Part shown: piece by piece, positions 1 to 8,180 of the stretch
How positions within the stretch are numbered: position 1 is the stretch's first letter
How the letters are laid out: each line of letters starts with the position of its first letter
Assembly (NCBI GenBank): GCA_028687755.1
Contig: JAQTZL010000008.1
Coordinates: forward strand, 1 to 64,000
DNA: 64,000 nt
DNA from: Candidatus Nanopelagicales bacterium
GTDB lineage: Bacteria > Actinomycetota > Actinomycetes > S36-B12
Reading direction: 5' to 3'
Program-made: the position numbers and the translations under genes
Notes under the pieces: model-generated
Database searches by the model: none
What the model was told of the DNA's origin: nothing
Seen by the model: only the letters and a program-made list of their open reading frames with translations

Positions 1-4
1 TGGC

Positions 5-1285
5 GTGTCGCTGCTGCTTGTATTGGCTCCCAATCGACATCAGATATTGCGGTCGTTCTCGGGAGCCTGTCGGGCGTTGACGGCACGCAAGATCCTTGTC
101 GTTCTGGGTTCGTACCTAATGTGGTCCGCGCTAGTCGTCTATGGCGCGTACCGCCTCGGACTGTGGTCGGTCGAGCTGACGAAGGACACGGTCATCGTCA
201 TTGTCTTCGCCGGGCTGCCGCTCGTCTTTGCCGCGGGCAAGTTCGACGGCGGAAAGCAGATCATGCGGAAAGTAGCCACGGAGGTGCTAGGCATCTCGGC
301 GCTGCTAGTCGTCTACCTCAGCCTCGCATTGTTCCCGCTGTGGGCCGAAATTCTGTTGCAATCGCTCCTCCTCATTCTCGTAATGCTTGTGACTGTCGGC
401 GCACGGCAAGCGAGCACGGCGAAGCTGACCGGGTGCCTGAACGCGATAGTCGCCTCCATCACTCTCGGGGTCGCCATCTACGTCGCACTTCAGGTGTATT
501 GGAACTTTGGGTCGTATGACTGGACCGAAGAGGCTCGCACCTTCGCGCTGTCGATTTGGCTGCCGATCGCCCTCATTCCGTTTGTCTACATTTGGGGGTT
601 TCGCATGGCCTGTGAGTTGACCCTGCTCCGCGTGCGATGGCAAGGCGAGGATCGTTCTGTCCCTCGGCGCGTCCAACTTGCGATCGTTCTGGGCTTCCTT
701 GGAAGTCTTCGTTATGCGACCCGATTCAAGCTTCACTGGATCGGAGATCTGGCGAGAGAAACCTCCTTCCGAGGCGCGTGGCGTGCCATGCGCGAATTCC
801 GTCGCGCTGTCCGCGTTAACCGGCGCGCAGAACGTGCACGTAAGGCTCGCCTTGAGCGCTTCGCGGGTGTTGTCGGTCTCGATTCTGCAGGGCTTCAACT
901 CGACCGCAGAGAATTTCACGAGACCAAGGACGGACTTATCGATGTCTACTACACGCAGTCCGGGTACTTCAGCCAGCACCGTCGATACGAGTCCGACGCG
1001 GAAGCCATCTTTCGACTGAGCTTGCTCTCCAAGTTGCCTGACGAGCACCAGATCCAGTTTCGAGTTAGCAAGGATCGCAGGACATGGAGAGCCTGGCGTC
1101 AGACGCCTGCAGGCTACGTCTTCGCCGTTGGAGGGACGAAGGACATCAACCAGGAATGGCGATTCGATGGTGACGATCCTCCCGAAGACTTTCCGCGTCA
1201 GGGGGGCCGGCGGTGGCGAGACATGATGATCGAGGATGAGTCACCAGAGTGGGCCAAGGACGACGCGCCGATTCCAGACGCGTGA
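5..1285 (+). CDS. Polytopic membrane protein, unknown function
   Basis: Protein of 426 residues from the first in-frame GTG; because it begins at the window edge, the true start may lie further left. The N-terminal half shows about six hydrophobic segments (roughly residues 30-52, 60-78, 92-112, 113-133, 143-166 and 179-200). A basic stretch rich in Arg follows (about 255-285), then a soluble C-terminal domain of about 140 residues with many aromatic and charged residues. I recognise no family. It lies 99 bp upstream of a HEPN/Apea gene on the same strand and left of a tRNA-Thr scar, so it is probably cargo of an integrated element. A role as the membrane partner of the HEPN protein is inference only. 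Confidence 0.7.
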   Translation: MSLLLVLAPNRHQILRSFSGACRALTARKILVVLGSYLMWSALVVYGAYRLGLWSVELTKDTVIVIVFAGLPLVFAAGKFDGGKQIMRKVATEVLGISALLVVYLSLALFPLWAEILLQSLLLILVMLVTVGARQASTAKLTGCLNAIVASITLGVAIYVALQVYWNFGSYDWTEEARTFALSIWLPIALIPFVYIWGFRMACELTLLRVRWQGEDRSVPRRVQLAIVLGFLGSLRYATRFKLHWIGDLARETSFRGAWRAMREFRRAVRVNRRAERARKARLERFAGVVGLDSAGLQLDRREFHETKDGLIDVYYTQSGYFSQHRRYESDAEAIFRLSLLSKLPDEHQIQFRVSKDRRTWRAWRQTPAGYVFAVGGTKDINQEWRFDGDDPPEDFPRQGGRRWRDMMIEDESPEWAKDDAPIPDA

Positions 1286-1384
1286 GACGCGGCACCCGTC
1301 CCCGCTGAGTTCTGTTGGAGCCGGCTTACAGCGGGGATCCCGCCGCCGACGGCAGATCTCATCGGCGTCCGGCAGACTTGTGTC

Positions 1385-3040
1385 GTGACCGATCCCAACG
1401 AAAACACGCTTGCAGCGATGGCCAGCCAGCCGTCGCGGCCCGAGATGTGGAAACTAGCACTCCCGGCTATCCGGGACGTCATACGAGCGATTGAGGACTA
1501 CCTCGCCGATCCTGGGTGGGTGCCACGACTGAGCGACGGCACTCTGACGTGGTCCAATCGCGGATGGCCCTCCGTTTCCACACCAGTGATTGGCCCACAA
1601 GACGGTCGAATCGACTACGCAGCTCTCATCGGAAAGGGCCACAGACCGATCGATGCGACCTCATTTGAGAGTGTTCGGAATTTTGTCGCCTTCGTGCTTG
1701 CGGATCCAACTATCTCGCCGCGTCTAAAGCCCGCCATGGATGGAGTCGCTGCGGACACTGTTACGTACTTTGCCGGCAGCCTCGCGAGTGCGTTGCCGAT
1801 CGACATAGCGACGCACTCCATGACGATCGGGCTGACGGCGGAGGATGACCTTCGTGACCTGTACTGCCAGATCGAGCGCTATTGGCTGGCTCCGACCCTC
1901 TCAGTTGACTACGTCGTTCCTTTGGTGCTCACAGCGCTTGACGGTGTGGACCCTATTGAGGTCACGGCGTCAACGCGTTTGGTGAGGATGGACGACGACA
2001 TGCTTCACGCGCGCGCGATGGCAGGGCAGATGAATGTGCTCGACCCAGTGCCGTCCCCGATAACCGGTGCTGCGACCCACGCGCTAGTGATCGGGACGTT
2101 CCAACGGGATAACCAAGGTCCGTTAGAAGCAATGATCTCGCGGCGTAGCCTCGACTTAGACGATGTCCTTAGCGAGGCGGACCTGGCTTGTGAATCGTTG
2201 CGCATCCTCGGTGTGAAGGTGGTCGGATACGCAAGTGTCTTCCTGGTCCCGCGCGATTTCTCTTCCGGCTGGCATCGTCGCGGACTTCCAGAGCTATCGC
2301 TAGTCAAGACGATGCGACGCTACCCGGAGATTCTCGACAACTATGGCTGGCTTGCCGATATCCCGGCATTCCCAATGAGGTGGCTCGACGGGCTCCCGAC
2401 GGTCGCGTCCGCGCTGGCACAGGCATCGCCTCGCGTACGGCTGGCCTCGCGACGATTGACACAATCGATGCTCAGATCCGATGAGCTCGACAGACTGCTA
2501 GACGCATGCATCGGAATAGAAGCGCTAGTCGGCGGCGACGACAACAACGAGATCACCCATCGGCTCGCGCAGCGAGTCGGGGTTGCCTTGGCGACGTCCC
2601 GCACAGCCGACGGTCGCCGTCGGTCGCTTGGTTCGACCGACCTCGACAAGGTGTACGAGACCATGAAGGCGGTCTACTCGGATAGGTCCAAAGTCGTCCA
2701 CGGCACTACCCATGTACCGAAGACTCGCGACTTCCGTGGCGAACTCATTCCCACACACCTCCTCGCTGGTGACATCCTGCGATACCTACTCATTGAGGCG
2801 CTTGACCGCCCCGACGAGATCTCCGGCAAGAAGCTCGACCAACGTCTGCTGCATGGCGCTACACGCGACCTCGCCGAATACTCAACACGCATCAAAGCTT
2901 CAGAGGGCACGGTGGCACGCGCAGCAATCAATGCATCCGGTCGAATGGACGAGCCGCCGTTACGACCTCATCCTGATCGCGCTGATCCCCAGGTACCGAC
3001 CTCACCGCGCTATCCAGACCACGACGGGAACGGTGCCTGA
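1385..3040 (+). CDS. HEPN (Apea-like) domain protein, putative RNase/defence effector
   Basis: Protein of 551 residues starting with GTG. The C-terminal third resembles the Apea-like HEPN family: a helix around residues 369-381 (LDACIGIEALVGG) is followed near 433-439 by RSKVVHG, which gives the R-x4-H signature of HEPN ribonucleases. The N-terminal 350 residues are not recognised and may be a sensor. HEPN proteins are commonly metal-independent RNases acting in toxin-antitoxin and antiphage systems; that this one cleaves RNA is inferred from the motif. It ends about 120 bp before a tRNA-Thr fragment, consistent with being carried on a mobile element. No antitoxin-like partner is obvious apart from the upstream membrane gene. 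Confidence 0.75.
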   Translation: MTDPNENTLAAMASQPSRPEMWKLALPAIRDVIRAIEDYLADPGWVPRLSDGTLTWSNRGWPSVSTPVIGPQDGRIDYAALIGKGHRPIDATSFESVRNFVAFVLADPTISPRLKPAMDGVAADTVTYFAGSLASALPIDIATHSMTIGLTAEDDLRDLYCQIERYWLAPTLSVDYVVPLVLTALDGVDPIEVTASTRLVRMDDDMLHARAMAGQMNVLDPVPSPITGAATHALVIGTFQRDNQGPLEAMISRRSLDLDDVLSEADLACESLRILGVKVVGYASVFLVPRDFSSGWHRRGLPELSLVKTMRRYPEILDNYGWLADIPAFPMRWLDGLPTVASALAQASPRVRLASRRLTQSMLRSDELDRLLDACIGIEALVGGDDNNEITHRLAQRVGVALATSRTADGRRRSLGSTDLDKVYETMKAVYSDRSKVVHGTTHVPKTRDFRGELIPTHLLAGDILRYLLIEALDRPDEISGKKLDQRLLHGATRDLAEYSTRIKASEGTVARAAINASGRMDEPPLRPHPDRADPQVPTSPRYPDHDGNGA

Positions 3041-3159
3041 TAAGTCGTCACGGGCGAGCGGATCAACGCCGAAGGCTCGCGGCTGGCGACGACCGACACA
3101 GGGAGGGGTATATCTTGGGCGGGCTGTGGTGCAGCAACAGAAATCGAATGTGCCAAACG

Positions 3160-3205
3160 ACTCGTAATGCGCAGGTCCGGGGTTCAAATCCCCGAGGCGG
3201 CTCCA
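3160..3205 (+). other. tRNA-Thr(CGU) 3' half: integration scar (att site)
   Basis: This segment reads as the 3' half of a tRNA: anticodon loop CTCGTAA, the 3' arm of the anticodon stem (TGCG), a T arm with GGTTCAAATCC, and acceptor end GGCGGC-T-CCA. The sequence to its left does not complete the anticodon stem and has no D arm or matching acceptor 5' strand. It is therefore not an intact tRNA but the kind of half-copy left where an integrase recombines inside a tRNA gene. The intact tRNA-Thr(CGU) is not in this window. Confidence 0.75.
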
Positions 3206-3228
3206 CGCAAAACGGACATTTTTTGTCC

Positions 3229-3250
3229 CTAATAACCCGCTAATAACCCG
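3229..3250. repeat. Tandem 11-bp repeat beside tRNA-Thr scar
   Basis: Two perfect copies of CTAATAACCCG stand head to tail (3229-3239 and 3240-3250), 24 bp beyond the tRNA-Thr 3' half. Short direct repeats at this distance from a tRNA core are typical of integrase arm-binding sites. That role is inferred from position. Confidence 0.6.
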
Positions 3251-3681
3251 GCGTCTTGCGCGATCTTCGCCGAGCCATAGGCCGAGGCGGTGGCTTCATC
3301 AGCCGCACGGAACTCGCTGCTCTAGAGGTGTGGGGTAGAGCCAGCGACGCTTGTGCGTCGGGAATGGACCGGCGAAGCCCAGCGCCTGGACCTGACGCTT
3401 GCCATCGTCATCGGAAGGCCTATTGCGGCAAGGAGGTACCCCAGCCTCGGGAAGAAGTGGCAATTCGGGGACGTTCTACACGCGCGCCGAAGAGCGTGAT
3501 CCGCACGCTTCATCCGAGGACGCTCCAGGGTGGCTGAGGAACGAACCCACCTGCAGTCGTTAACATCGGCACGCTTCCATGCGAACCCACTGACGCAAAG
3601 AGGAAGATTCAGCGAAATTCCGTTACCACAAAACGCTTGAAAACAAAGGGTTTTTGCGCACCGAGGAAAACAAGGAACCAC

Positions 3682-3729
3682 CCAGATTAATAATCTGGTA
3701 CTCGTGGGTTCGAGCCCCCTCACGCCCCA
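3682..3729 (+). other. Degenerate tRNA-like 3' half, possible second att scar
   Basis: CCAGA-TTAATAA-TCTGG forms a perfect five-pair anticodon-type stem with a seven-base loop. A five-base variable loop and a T-arm-like GTGGG-TTCGAGC-CCCCT follow, the latter with one mismatch and one wobble, then CACGCCCC. There is no 5' half. It may be the remnant of another integration event at a tRNA, but the damaged T stem and odd anticodon (AAU by position) make the identity uncertain. Confidence 0.35.
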
Positions 3730-4046
3730 CTCAGCGAGAGTCGTTGTCCTGCAACGACTCTTGCTTGCGCAGGTTCCCTCCAATTTGCTGGCTAGTGGCT
3801 CTCTCATGCCCCCTAAGTGGCACGCTGATGGCGCGGACTCCCTCACGGATTTGGGTCCGGAATATGGGCGTTGGCACGTAGGAGGCACGCTAAGGACGAC
3901 CAGATTGCGTCCTGCCTCGACCAATTCGGTGAGACCGTGGCCAGGCGGATGTCAGCGTGCGGGACCATGCTTATCCTCGAACTGGACGAATCTTGCCGAA
4001 ATCGGATGGGTCGAACGTTGCGAGGACAGGTGAAGGGAGAAACGCC

Positions 4047-4766
4047 GTGGCGTTAGACGAAGGCCAGGTGGCCCGCGTGGTCATCCCGTTCGGCGGCGTC
4101 GTACGACACCCCTCAGCAGGGTTGTCGTACATCGTTGAGTCTGGAATCCCCAAGTTCCACGACCTTGAGTTGCGCGACGAAGTCTGGCCGCACTGGATGG
4201 CCATGGCGCGCGATTCCTTAGCCAATGCTCTGGCCGCACGGGAAAGGAATCCGGGCTACTCCGTCGAAGGTGAGACCGCCTTCGGTGAGGCCCTGCAACT
4301 CGAGATGCGCTCGTCCATGGCAGCCATTTGTAACGCCGCGTTCTCGCTCGAAGCGTTCACGTCCTCGGTCGTTCACTACAATATGGCTGCCGACGTCGAA
4401 GTCGAGGGTGCGGCGGCCCGCATTCACCAATCCTTCTGTCGTAGCTTCAGGCTGGACAACACGCAAAGCACCGCCGTTCGCGGGGAGTTGGGGCGGATGT
4501 TCGCGTTGCGAAACCGTGCGGTCCACGCACCCGGTAACTTCACACATGTCGGCTATCGAGCGGACTTCCAGGTACACGTGCACCCACGCTTTGTGGACTT
4601 CTCGGCACCGGTTGCACAGGTCGTGGTCGATTTCGCCAGCAACCTCGTGAGGCAACTTCTGGAGGTCCCACGTCCGCACTGCTCCGAGCTCGTCGCCTGG
4701 AGCGCTGACATGCGGGAGACGCTCAGCAAGGCACGAGAGGCGTCCAACGCGTACTACCCGTTCTGA
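4047..4766 (+). CDS. Small HEPN-like protein
   Basis: Protein of 239 residues. I chose the GTG at 4047 because GAAGGGAGA lies just upstream; an in-frame start at 3957 has no such site. The centre is mostly helical and contains the sequence LRNRAVHAPG near residue 154, giving the R-x4-H motif of HEPN-fold proteins. The remainder is not recognised. It ends 77 bp before the MmeI-like restriction-methyltransferase on the same strand, so the two could be one transcription unit. A toxin or effector role beside the restriction system is plausible from context; a non-enzymatic HEPN/DUF4145-like protein is the alternative. Confidence 0.6.
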   Translation: MALDEGQVARVVIPFGGVVRHPSAGLSYIVESGIPKFHDLELRDEVWPHWMAMARDSLANALAARERNPGYSVEGETAFGEALQLEMRSSMAAICNAAFSLEAFTSSVVHYNMAADVEVEGAAARIHQSFCRSFRLDNTQSTAVRGELGRMFALRNRAVHAPGNFTHVGYRADFQVHVHPRFVDFSAPVAQVVVDFASNLVRQLLEVPRPHCSELVAWSADMRETLSKAREASNAYYPF

Positions 4767-4843
4767 AGTGGAGGCAGAGGCAAGCGTTGCCACGCCCCAG
4801 CAGACGGTTGACGTTAGGCTCACAGTCAACGGGGGGGGGTGTG

Positions 4844-7585
4844 ATGAAGGCTCGAAGTCTGCCGGAGATTGAGGCGGCTCTTGAACAGCTCGTGGATAGA
4901 TGGAGTCGGTATTCCGGGACCGAGCGCTCCGGGTCGCAAACCTTCCTCAACCAGCTCATCCGTGCTTATACCGGTGCCGAGGATGTCATCGAGGCTGGGG
5001 CGACTTTCGAGCAGTTCGGGCCACGCGACGAGGGCGTCGGTTTCATGGACCTCTACTGGCCCGGGGTCACCATCGTCGAGATGAAGGCGCCAAAGGAGTC
5101 GGGGCGCCTGGACTCGCACCGTGCTCAGGTCCTGGACTACTGGCGAAATAGCGCTGACCCCGCCACGGGCACGCCTGCGCCGCCGTTCCTCGTGCTATGC
5201 AGCATCCGCAGCTTCGAGGTCTGGGAGCCGGGCCGGTTCCCGAATGCTCCGCGCGACGTCTTCACGATCGAGGAACTCCCAAGCCGGGCAGAAGCGCTCC
5301 TGTTCCTCGCCGGCAAGACTCCTGTTTACGGTGGGCCCGGGGCAGCTGTCACGCAGGAGGCCGCCCAGCACATGGTCGACCTGTACTTCCAACTGCTCGA
5401 TCGTGAGGCGGCGCCGGCCGAGGAGCTCAGGCGCTTCATCGTCCAGGCAGTGTGGGTGCTTTTTGCCGAAGACCTCGGACTGGTGCCCGAGCGTGTATTC
5501 GCTAACCTCATTGACGCTCTCGCTACGGACTCAACTCGCGACAGCGCCGTCGAGATCACTGACCTGTTCCGTAGGTTCAACCAACCGGACGCTGAGCGAC
5601 GAGATCGGGGCCGTAGCGTGGCAGTGCCGTACGTGAACGGCGAGTTGTTTGCTGCGACTCCAGAGGTACCGCTCAACCCGGGAGAGTTACGCCACTTGCA
5701 GGCCGCGGCCGCTTACGACTGGCGCTGGGTCAACCCGACGGTCTTTGGATCCCTCCTCGAGGGCTGCCTCGGACATGATCATCGATGGGAACTCGGCGCG
5801 CACTACACGAACGAGGAGGACATCCTCTCGATTGTCCGTCCGGTCATCGTGCACCCGTGGGCAGCGCGGATCGAGGCTGTCGACGACCCTAAGAAGGCTG
5901 TGAAGCTACTGGTCGAACTGACCCAGTTCCATGTACTCGATCCCGCGATGGGCTGCGCCAACTTCCTTGCAATCGCCTACCGCGAGCTGCGCAAGCTCGA
6001 GCGACGATTGTCCGACAGGATCTCCGATCTCTACACAGCCGCCGGTATGTTCCCTCCCACGCTTCCTCGCTACCCCCTCCGCAACATCCACGGCATCGAG
6101 ATCGATCCCTTTGCAGTCGAGATCGCCAAGGCGACCCTGTGGATGACTCATGCACTCATGGCACGCCAGTACGGAGCAGCCGAGGACCCCTTGCCGTTGC
6201 AGTCTCTCGACACACTTGACTGCGCCGATAGCCTCAAGATCGAGTGGCCGAAAGTCGACGCGATCATTGGGAACCCGCCTTTCCACGGTGACCGTCGTCT
6301 GCGTGAGGTTGTGGGGGACGCGTACATCGACGGGCTCAAGTCCGAGTTCGGTGTCGGCGTGAAGGACCACTGCGTTTACTTCTTCCGCAAGGCGCATACG
6401 CACCTTAGCAAGGGTCAACGTGCCGGACTTGTCGCGACGAACACGATCAGTCAGGCCAAGAACCGTGACGCTTCCTTGGTGTGGATCGTCGCAAATGGCG
6501 GCACGATCTTCGAGGCCACCAGCACCAAGCCGTGGTCCGGCGACGCAAAGGTGCATGTGTCGATCGTGTGCTGGGAGAAGGGCGTCGTCCCGCCCCCTCC
6601 CTACTTACTCGATGGTCGCGAAGTTGAGGGCATCACGCCGTCGTTGACGGCAGGAACAGAGCATCGTGCAGCCGTGAAGCTCGCCGGGAACGCGGGCGTC
6701 GGATTCGTTGGGTACTTCCCAAACGGAATGGGGTTCGTCCTTGACGAGGACGAGGCAGCTTCGCTGCTCGGCGGGACCGATGCCGACTATTCGACCGTTG
6801 TGTTCCCCTTCATCAATGGCGAGGACATCGTCGATCGGGTTTCGTCCGACCCCAGCCGATGGATCATCGACTTCGGGAGAAGGGCTCTCGAAGAGGCTGG
6901 GGCGTTTCCCGCTGCCCTTGACATCGTTCGCGAGAAGGTAAAGCCGTTCCGAGATGGAGTCAGCCGCAAGGCTCACCGCGAACGCTGGTGGCAGTTCGCC
7001 GAAACGCGCCCAGGCATGACGGCGGCCCTCGCGCCCCTCACCAGATACGCGCTGGCAGGCCTCACGGGGAAGCGCTGGATCGTCGCGTGGGGTCAGCCAG
7101 GGTGGCGCCCGTCGCACGCGCTCGCGGCCTTCGCGTTCGACGACGACTACTCCTTCGGAGTGCTTGCCTCCCGGCCACACGACCTATGGGCGCGCGCCAA
7201 TGGGTCGACTCTCAAGGGCGACCTGCGATACACGCCGAGCACTTGCTTCGACACGTTCCCGTGGCCGACCAACCCGAACGACGGTAGGCGCGCGACCGTG
7301 GCCGAGGCCGCGCGCCGGATCGTGACGGAGCGGAGCGCCGCGTGCCAGTCACTCGGCAAAGGCTTGACCGCTGTTTACAACGCGATGGATGAGGGAGCGT
7401 TCGTGAACCTAAAGAAGGCACACGACGACCTCGACCGCGCAGTCCTGGCCTGCTACGGCCTTCCTGCTTCACTAATCAAGGACCGACCTGCCTTGTTGAG
7501 TGCCCTGTTCGACCTCAATGAGAAGGCTGCTGCGGACTCCATCTATGACCCTTTCGGAAGGCGAGACTCCGGTGGCCATTCCTGA
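4844..7585 (+). CDS. MmeI-like type IIL restriction-modification protein
   Basis: Single-chain restriction endonuclease and N6-adenine DNA methyltransferase of about 913 residues, close to the length of MmeI. Near residues 67-81 there is a D...ExK arrangement (MDLYWPG...VEMK) fitting a PD-(D/E)XK nuclease. Methyltransferase motif I is at about 365-374 (LDPAMGCANF) and catalytic motif IV NPPF at about 476. The region after about 600 should hold the target-recognition domain. ATG 4844 is taken as start behind a G-rich stretch; GTG 4841 is also possible. Such enzymes modify one strand of an asymmetric site and cut at a distance, needing no separate subunit. A small HEPN gene precedes it and an Mrr stub overlaps its end. 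The recognition sequence cannot be read from the sequence. Confidence 0.88.
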   Translation: MKARSLPEIEAALEQLVDRWSRYSGTERSGSQTFLNQLIRAYTGAEDVIEAGATFEQFGPRDEGVGFMDLYWPGVTIVEMKAPKESGRLDSHRAQVLDYWRNSADPATGTPAPPFLVLCSIRSFEVWEPGRFPNAPRDVFTIEELPSRAEALLFLAGKTPVYGGPGAAVTQEAAQHMVDLYFQLLDREAAPAEELRRFIVQAVWVLFAEDLGLVPERVFANLIDALATDSTRDSAVEITDLFRRFNQPDAERRDRGRSVAVPYVNGELFAATPEVPLNPGELRHLQAAAAYDWRWVNPTVFGSLLEGCLGHDHRWELGAHYTNEEDILSIVRPVIVHPWAARIEAVDDPKKAVKLLVELTQFHVLDPAMGCANFLAIAYRELRKLERRLSDRISDLYTAAGMFPPTLPRYPLRNIHGIEIDPFAVEIAKATLWMTHALMARQYGAAEDPLPLQSLDTLDCADSLKIEWPKVDAIIGNPPFHGDRRLREVVGDAYIDGLKSEFGVGVKDHCVYFFRKAHTHLSKGQRAGLVATNTISQAKNRDASLVWIVANGGTIFEATSTKPWSGDAKVHVSIVCWEKGVVPPPPYLLDGREVEGITPSLTAGTEHRAAVKLAGNAGVGFVGYFPNGMGFVLDEDEAASLLGGTDADYSTVVFPFINGEDIVDRVSSDPSRWIIDFGRRALEEAGAFPAALDIVREKVKPFRDGVSRKAHRERWWQFAETRPGMTAALAPLTRYALAGLTGKRWIVAWGQPGWRPSHALAAFAFDDDYSFGVLASRPHDLWARANGSTLKGDLRYTPSTCFDTFPWPTNPNDGRRATVAEAARRIVTERSAACQSLGKGLTAVYNAMDEGAFVNLKKAHDDLDRAVLACYGLPASLIKDRPALLSALFDLNEKAAADSIYDPFGRRDSGGHS

Positions 7586-7685
7586 TTTCCAGTCGTTGTT
7601 CCGGCCGGTGTTAGAGGCCGTGGCTGATGGTGCGGTGTGGCTGTTGGTGGAGGTCGACACGATCGCCCAGATAGCCGAGAACTGA
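7572..7685 (+). pseudogene. Truncated mrr-like restriction endonuclease (N-terminal stub)
   Basis: A GTG overlapping the end of the upstream gene opens a 37-codon frame beginning VAIPDFQSLFRPVLEAVADG. This matches the usual start of Mrr-type endonucleases, their N-terminal winged-helix domain. The frame stops at 7685, and the catalytic Mrr_cat domain, normally about 250 residues further, is absent. The overlapping start suggests translational coupling to the methyltransferase before truncation. It is probably a remnant, not a functional peptide. Confidence 0.55.
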
Positions 7686-7991
7686 GGTCGGTTGCTCGGG
7701 CGGCGCGGCGCCACTTCTTGGTATCCGGGGCTCCGGTCTGACGCGATTTCAGCCTGATTTCAGATCAAGAAGCCTCCTAAATTCACCCCAAAACGATCCG
7801 AAGAATGACTGTTACGAGGTCGTTAACAAGGCCCTCAAGATCCGCAGGCAGAACAACCAACTGCATTGACCCCAACACCTCCCGGGCTGGCATCACAATG
7901 CTCCTTCCGGCACCAACGCATCGGGATGCCAGCCCGGGAGGTGTCTGGTCTGTTCTTGTAGGTCGTTGGTGGTTGGTTTTGGAGGCTTGTC
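7686..7991. other. Intergenic region holding a large inverted repeat
   Basis: No gene is recognised between the Mrr stub and the small membrane ORF. The only clear structure is the 20-bp perfect inverted repeat at 7875-7944, listed separately. Confidence 0.5.
7875..7944. repeat. 20-bp perfect inverted repeat with structured loop
   Basis: The arms 7875-7894 and 7925-7944 (starting ACACCTCCCGGG) are perfectly complementary. The 30-nt loop can itself form a further ATGC/GCAT pairing. No T-run follows, so it is not a standard terminator. It could be a structured RNA, the end of a lost mobile element, or a recombinase/replication site; the sequence does not decide. Confidence 0.75.
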
Positions 7992-8105
7992 ATGGACTCT
8001 TTGTGGTGGCTGTATTTGTGGATTCTCCTTGGCTTGTCTTTTGCTCTTGTTGTGATTCCGGTGATTTCAGCGTTCTTTGCATCTTTCGCCGGGCGGGAGG
8101 TGTAA
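7992..8105 (+). CDS. 37-residue single-span membrane peptide
   Basis: An ATG with GGAGG seven bases upstream opens a 37-codon frame whose middle (about residues 4-30, LWWLYLWILLGL onward) is continuously hydrophobic and ends in a short polar tail, GREV. The good ribosome-binding site and membrane-like composition argue that it is translated. It lies upstream of the HTH, excisionase-like and integrase genes on the same strand. No family is recognised; small membrane peptides of this kind occur in phages and integrative elements. Confidence 0.5.
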   Translation: MDSLWWLYLWILLGLSFALVVIPVISAFFASFAGREV

Positions 8106-8180
8106 ATGCGATGTACCAAGCACCCCACACCGTTGAGGGGGTATGGCGACCACGTTGGCGCTAGCGAACGGAGGACCACG

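Larger units (their letters stand above)
3206..4046. other. Intergenic region without a convincing gene
   Basis: No reading frame here looks like a protein gene. It contains a short hairpin (GGACA/TGTCC, 3214-3228), the tandem 11-bp repeats at 3229-3250 and a second tRNA-like half at 3682-3729. The longer frames overlapping it lack ribosome-binding sites and have no recognisable content. It looks like a junction zone between integrated elements. Confidence 0.5.

Noticed and set aside
305..1048. 247-codon minus-strand frame
   Set aside because: It lies opposite a membrane-protein gene, has no ribosome-binding site and a composition typical of an antisense shadow.
3256..3924. Several frames of 60-200 codons between the two tRNA scars
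   Set aside because: None has a ribosome-binding site or recognisable motif, and they overlap each other on both strands.
5906..6556. 216-codon minus-strand frame opposite the methyltransferase
   Set aside because: It covers methyltransferase motifs I and IV on the other strand; the coding evidence is all on the plus strand.
8106..8180. Longer start for the HTH protein at 8106
   Set aside because: ATG 8181 has a clear GGAGG in the right place, whereas 8106 has none and the extra residues are not conserved-looking.
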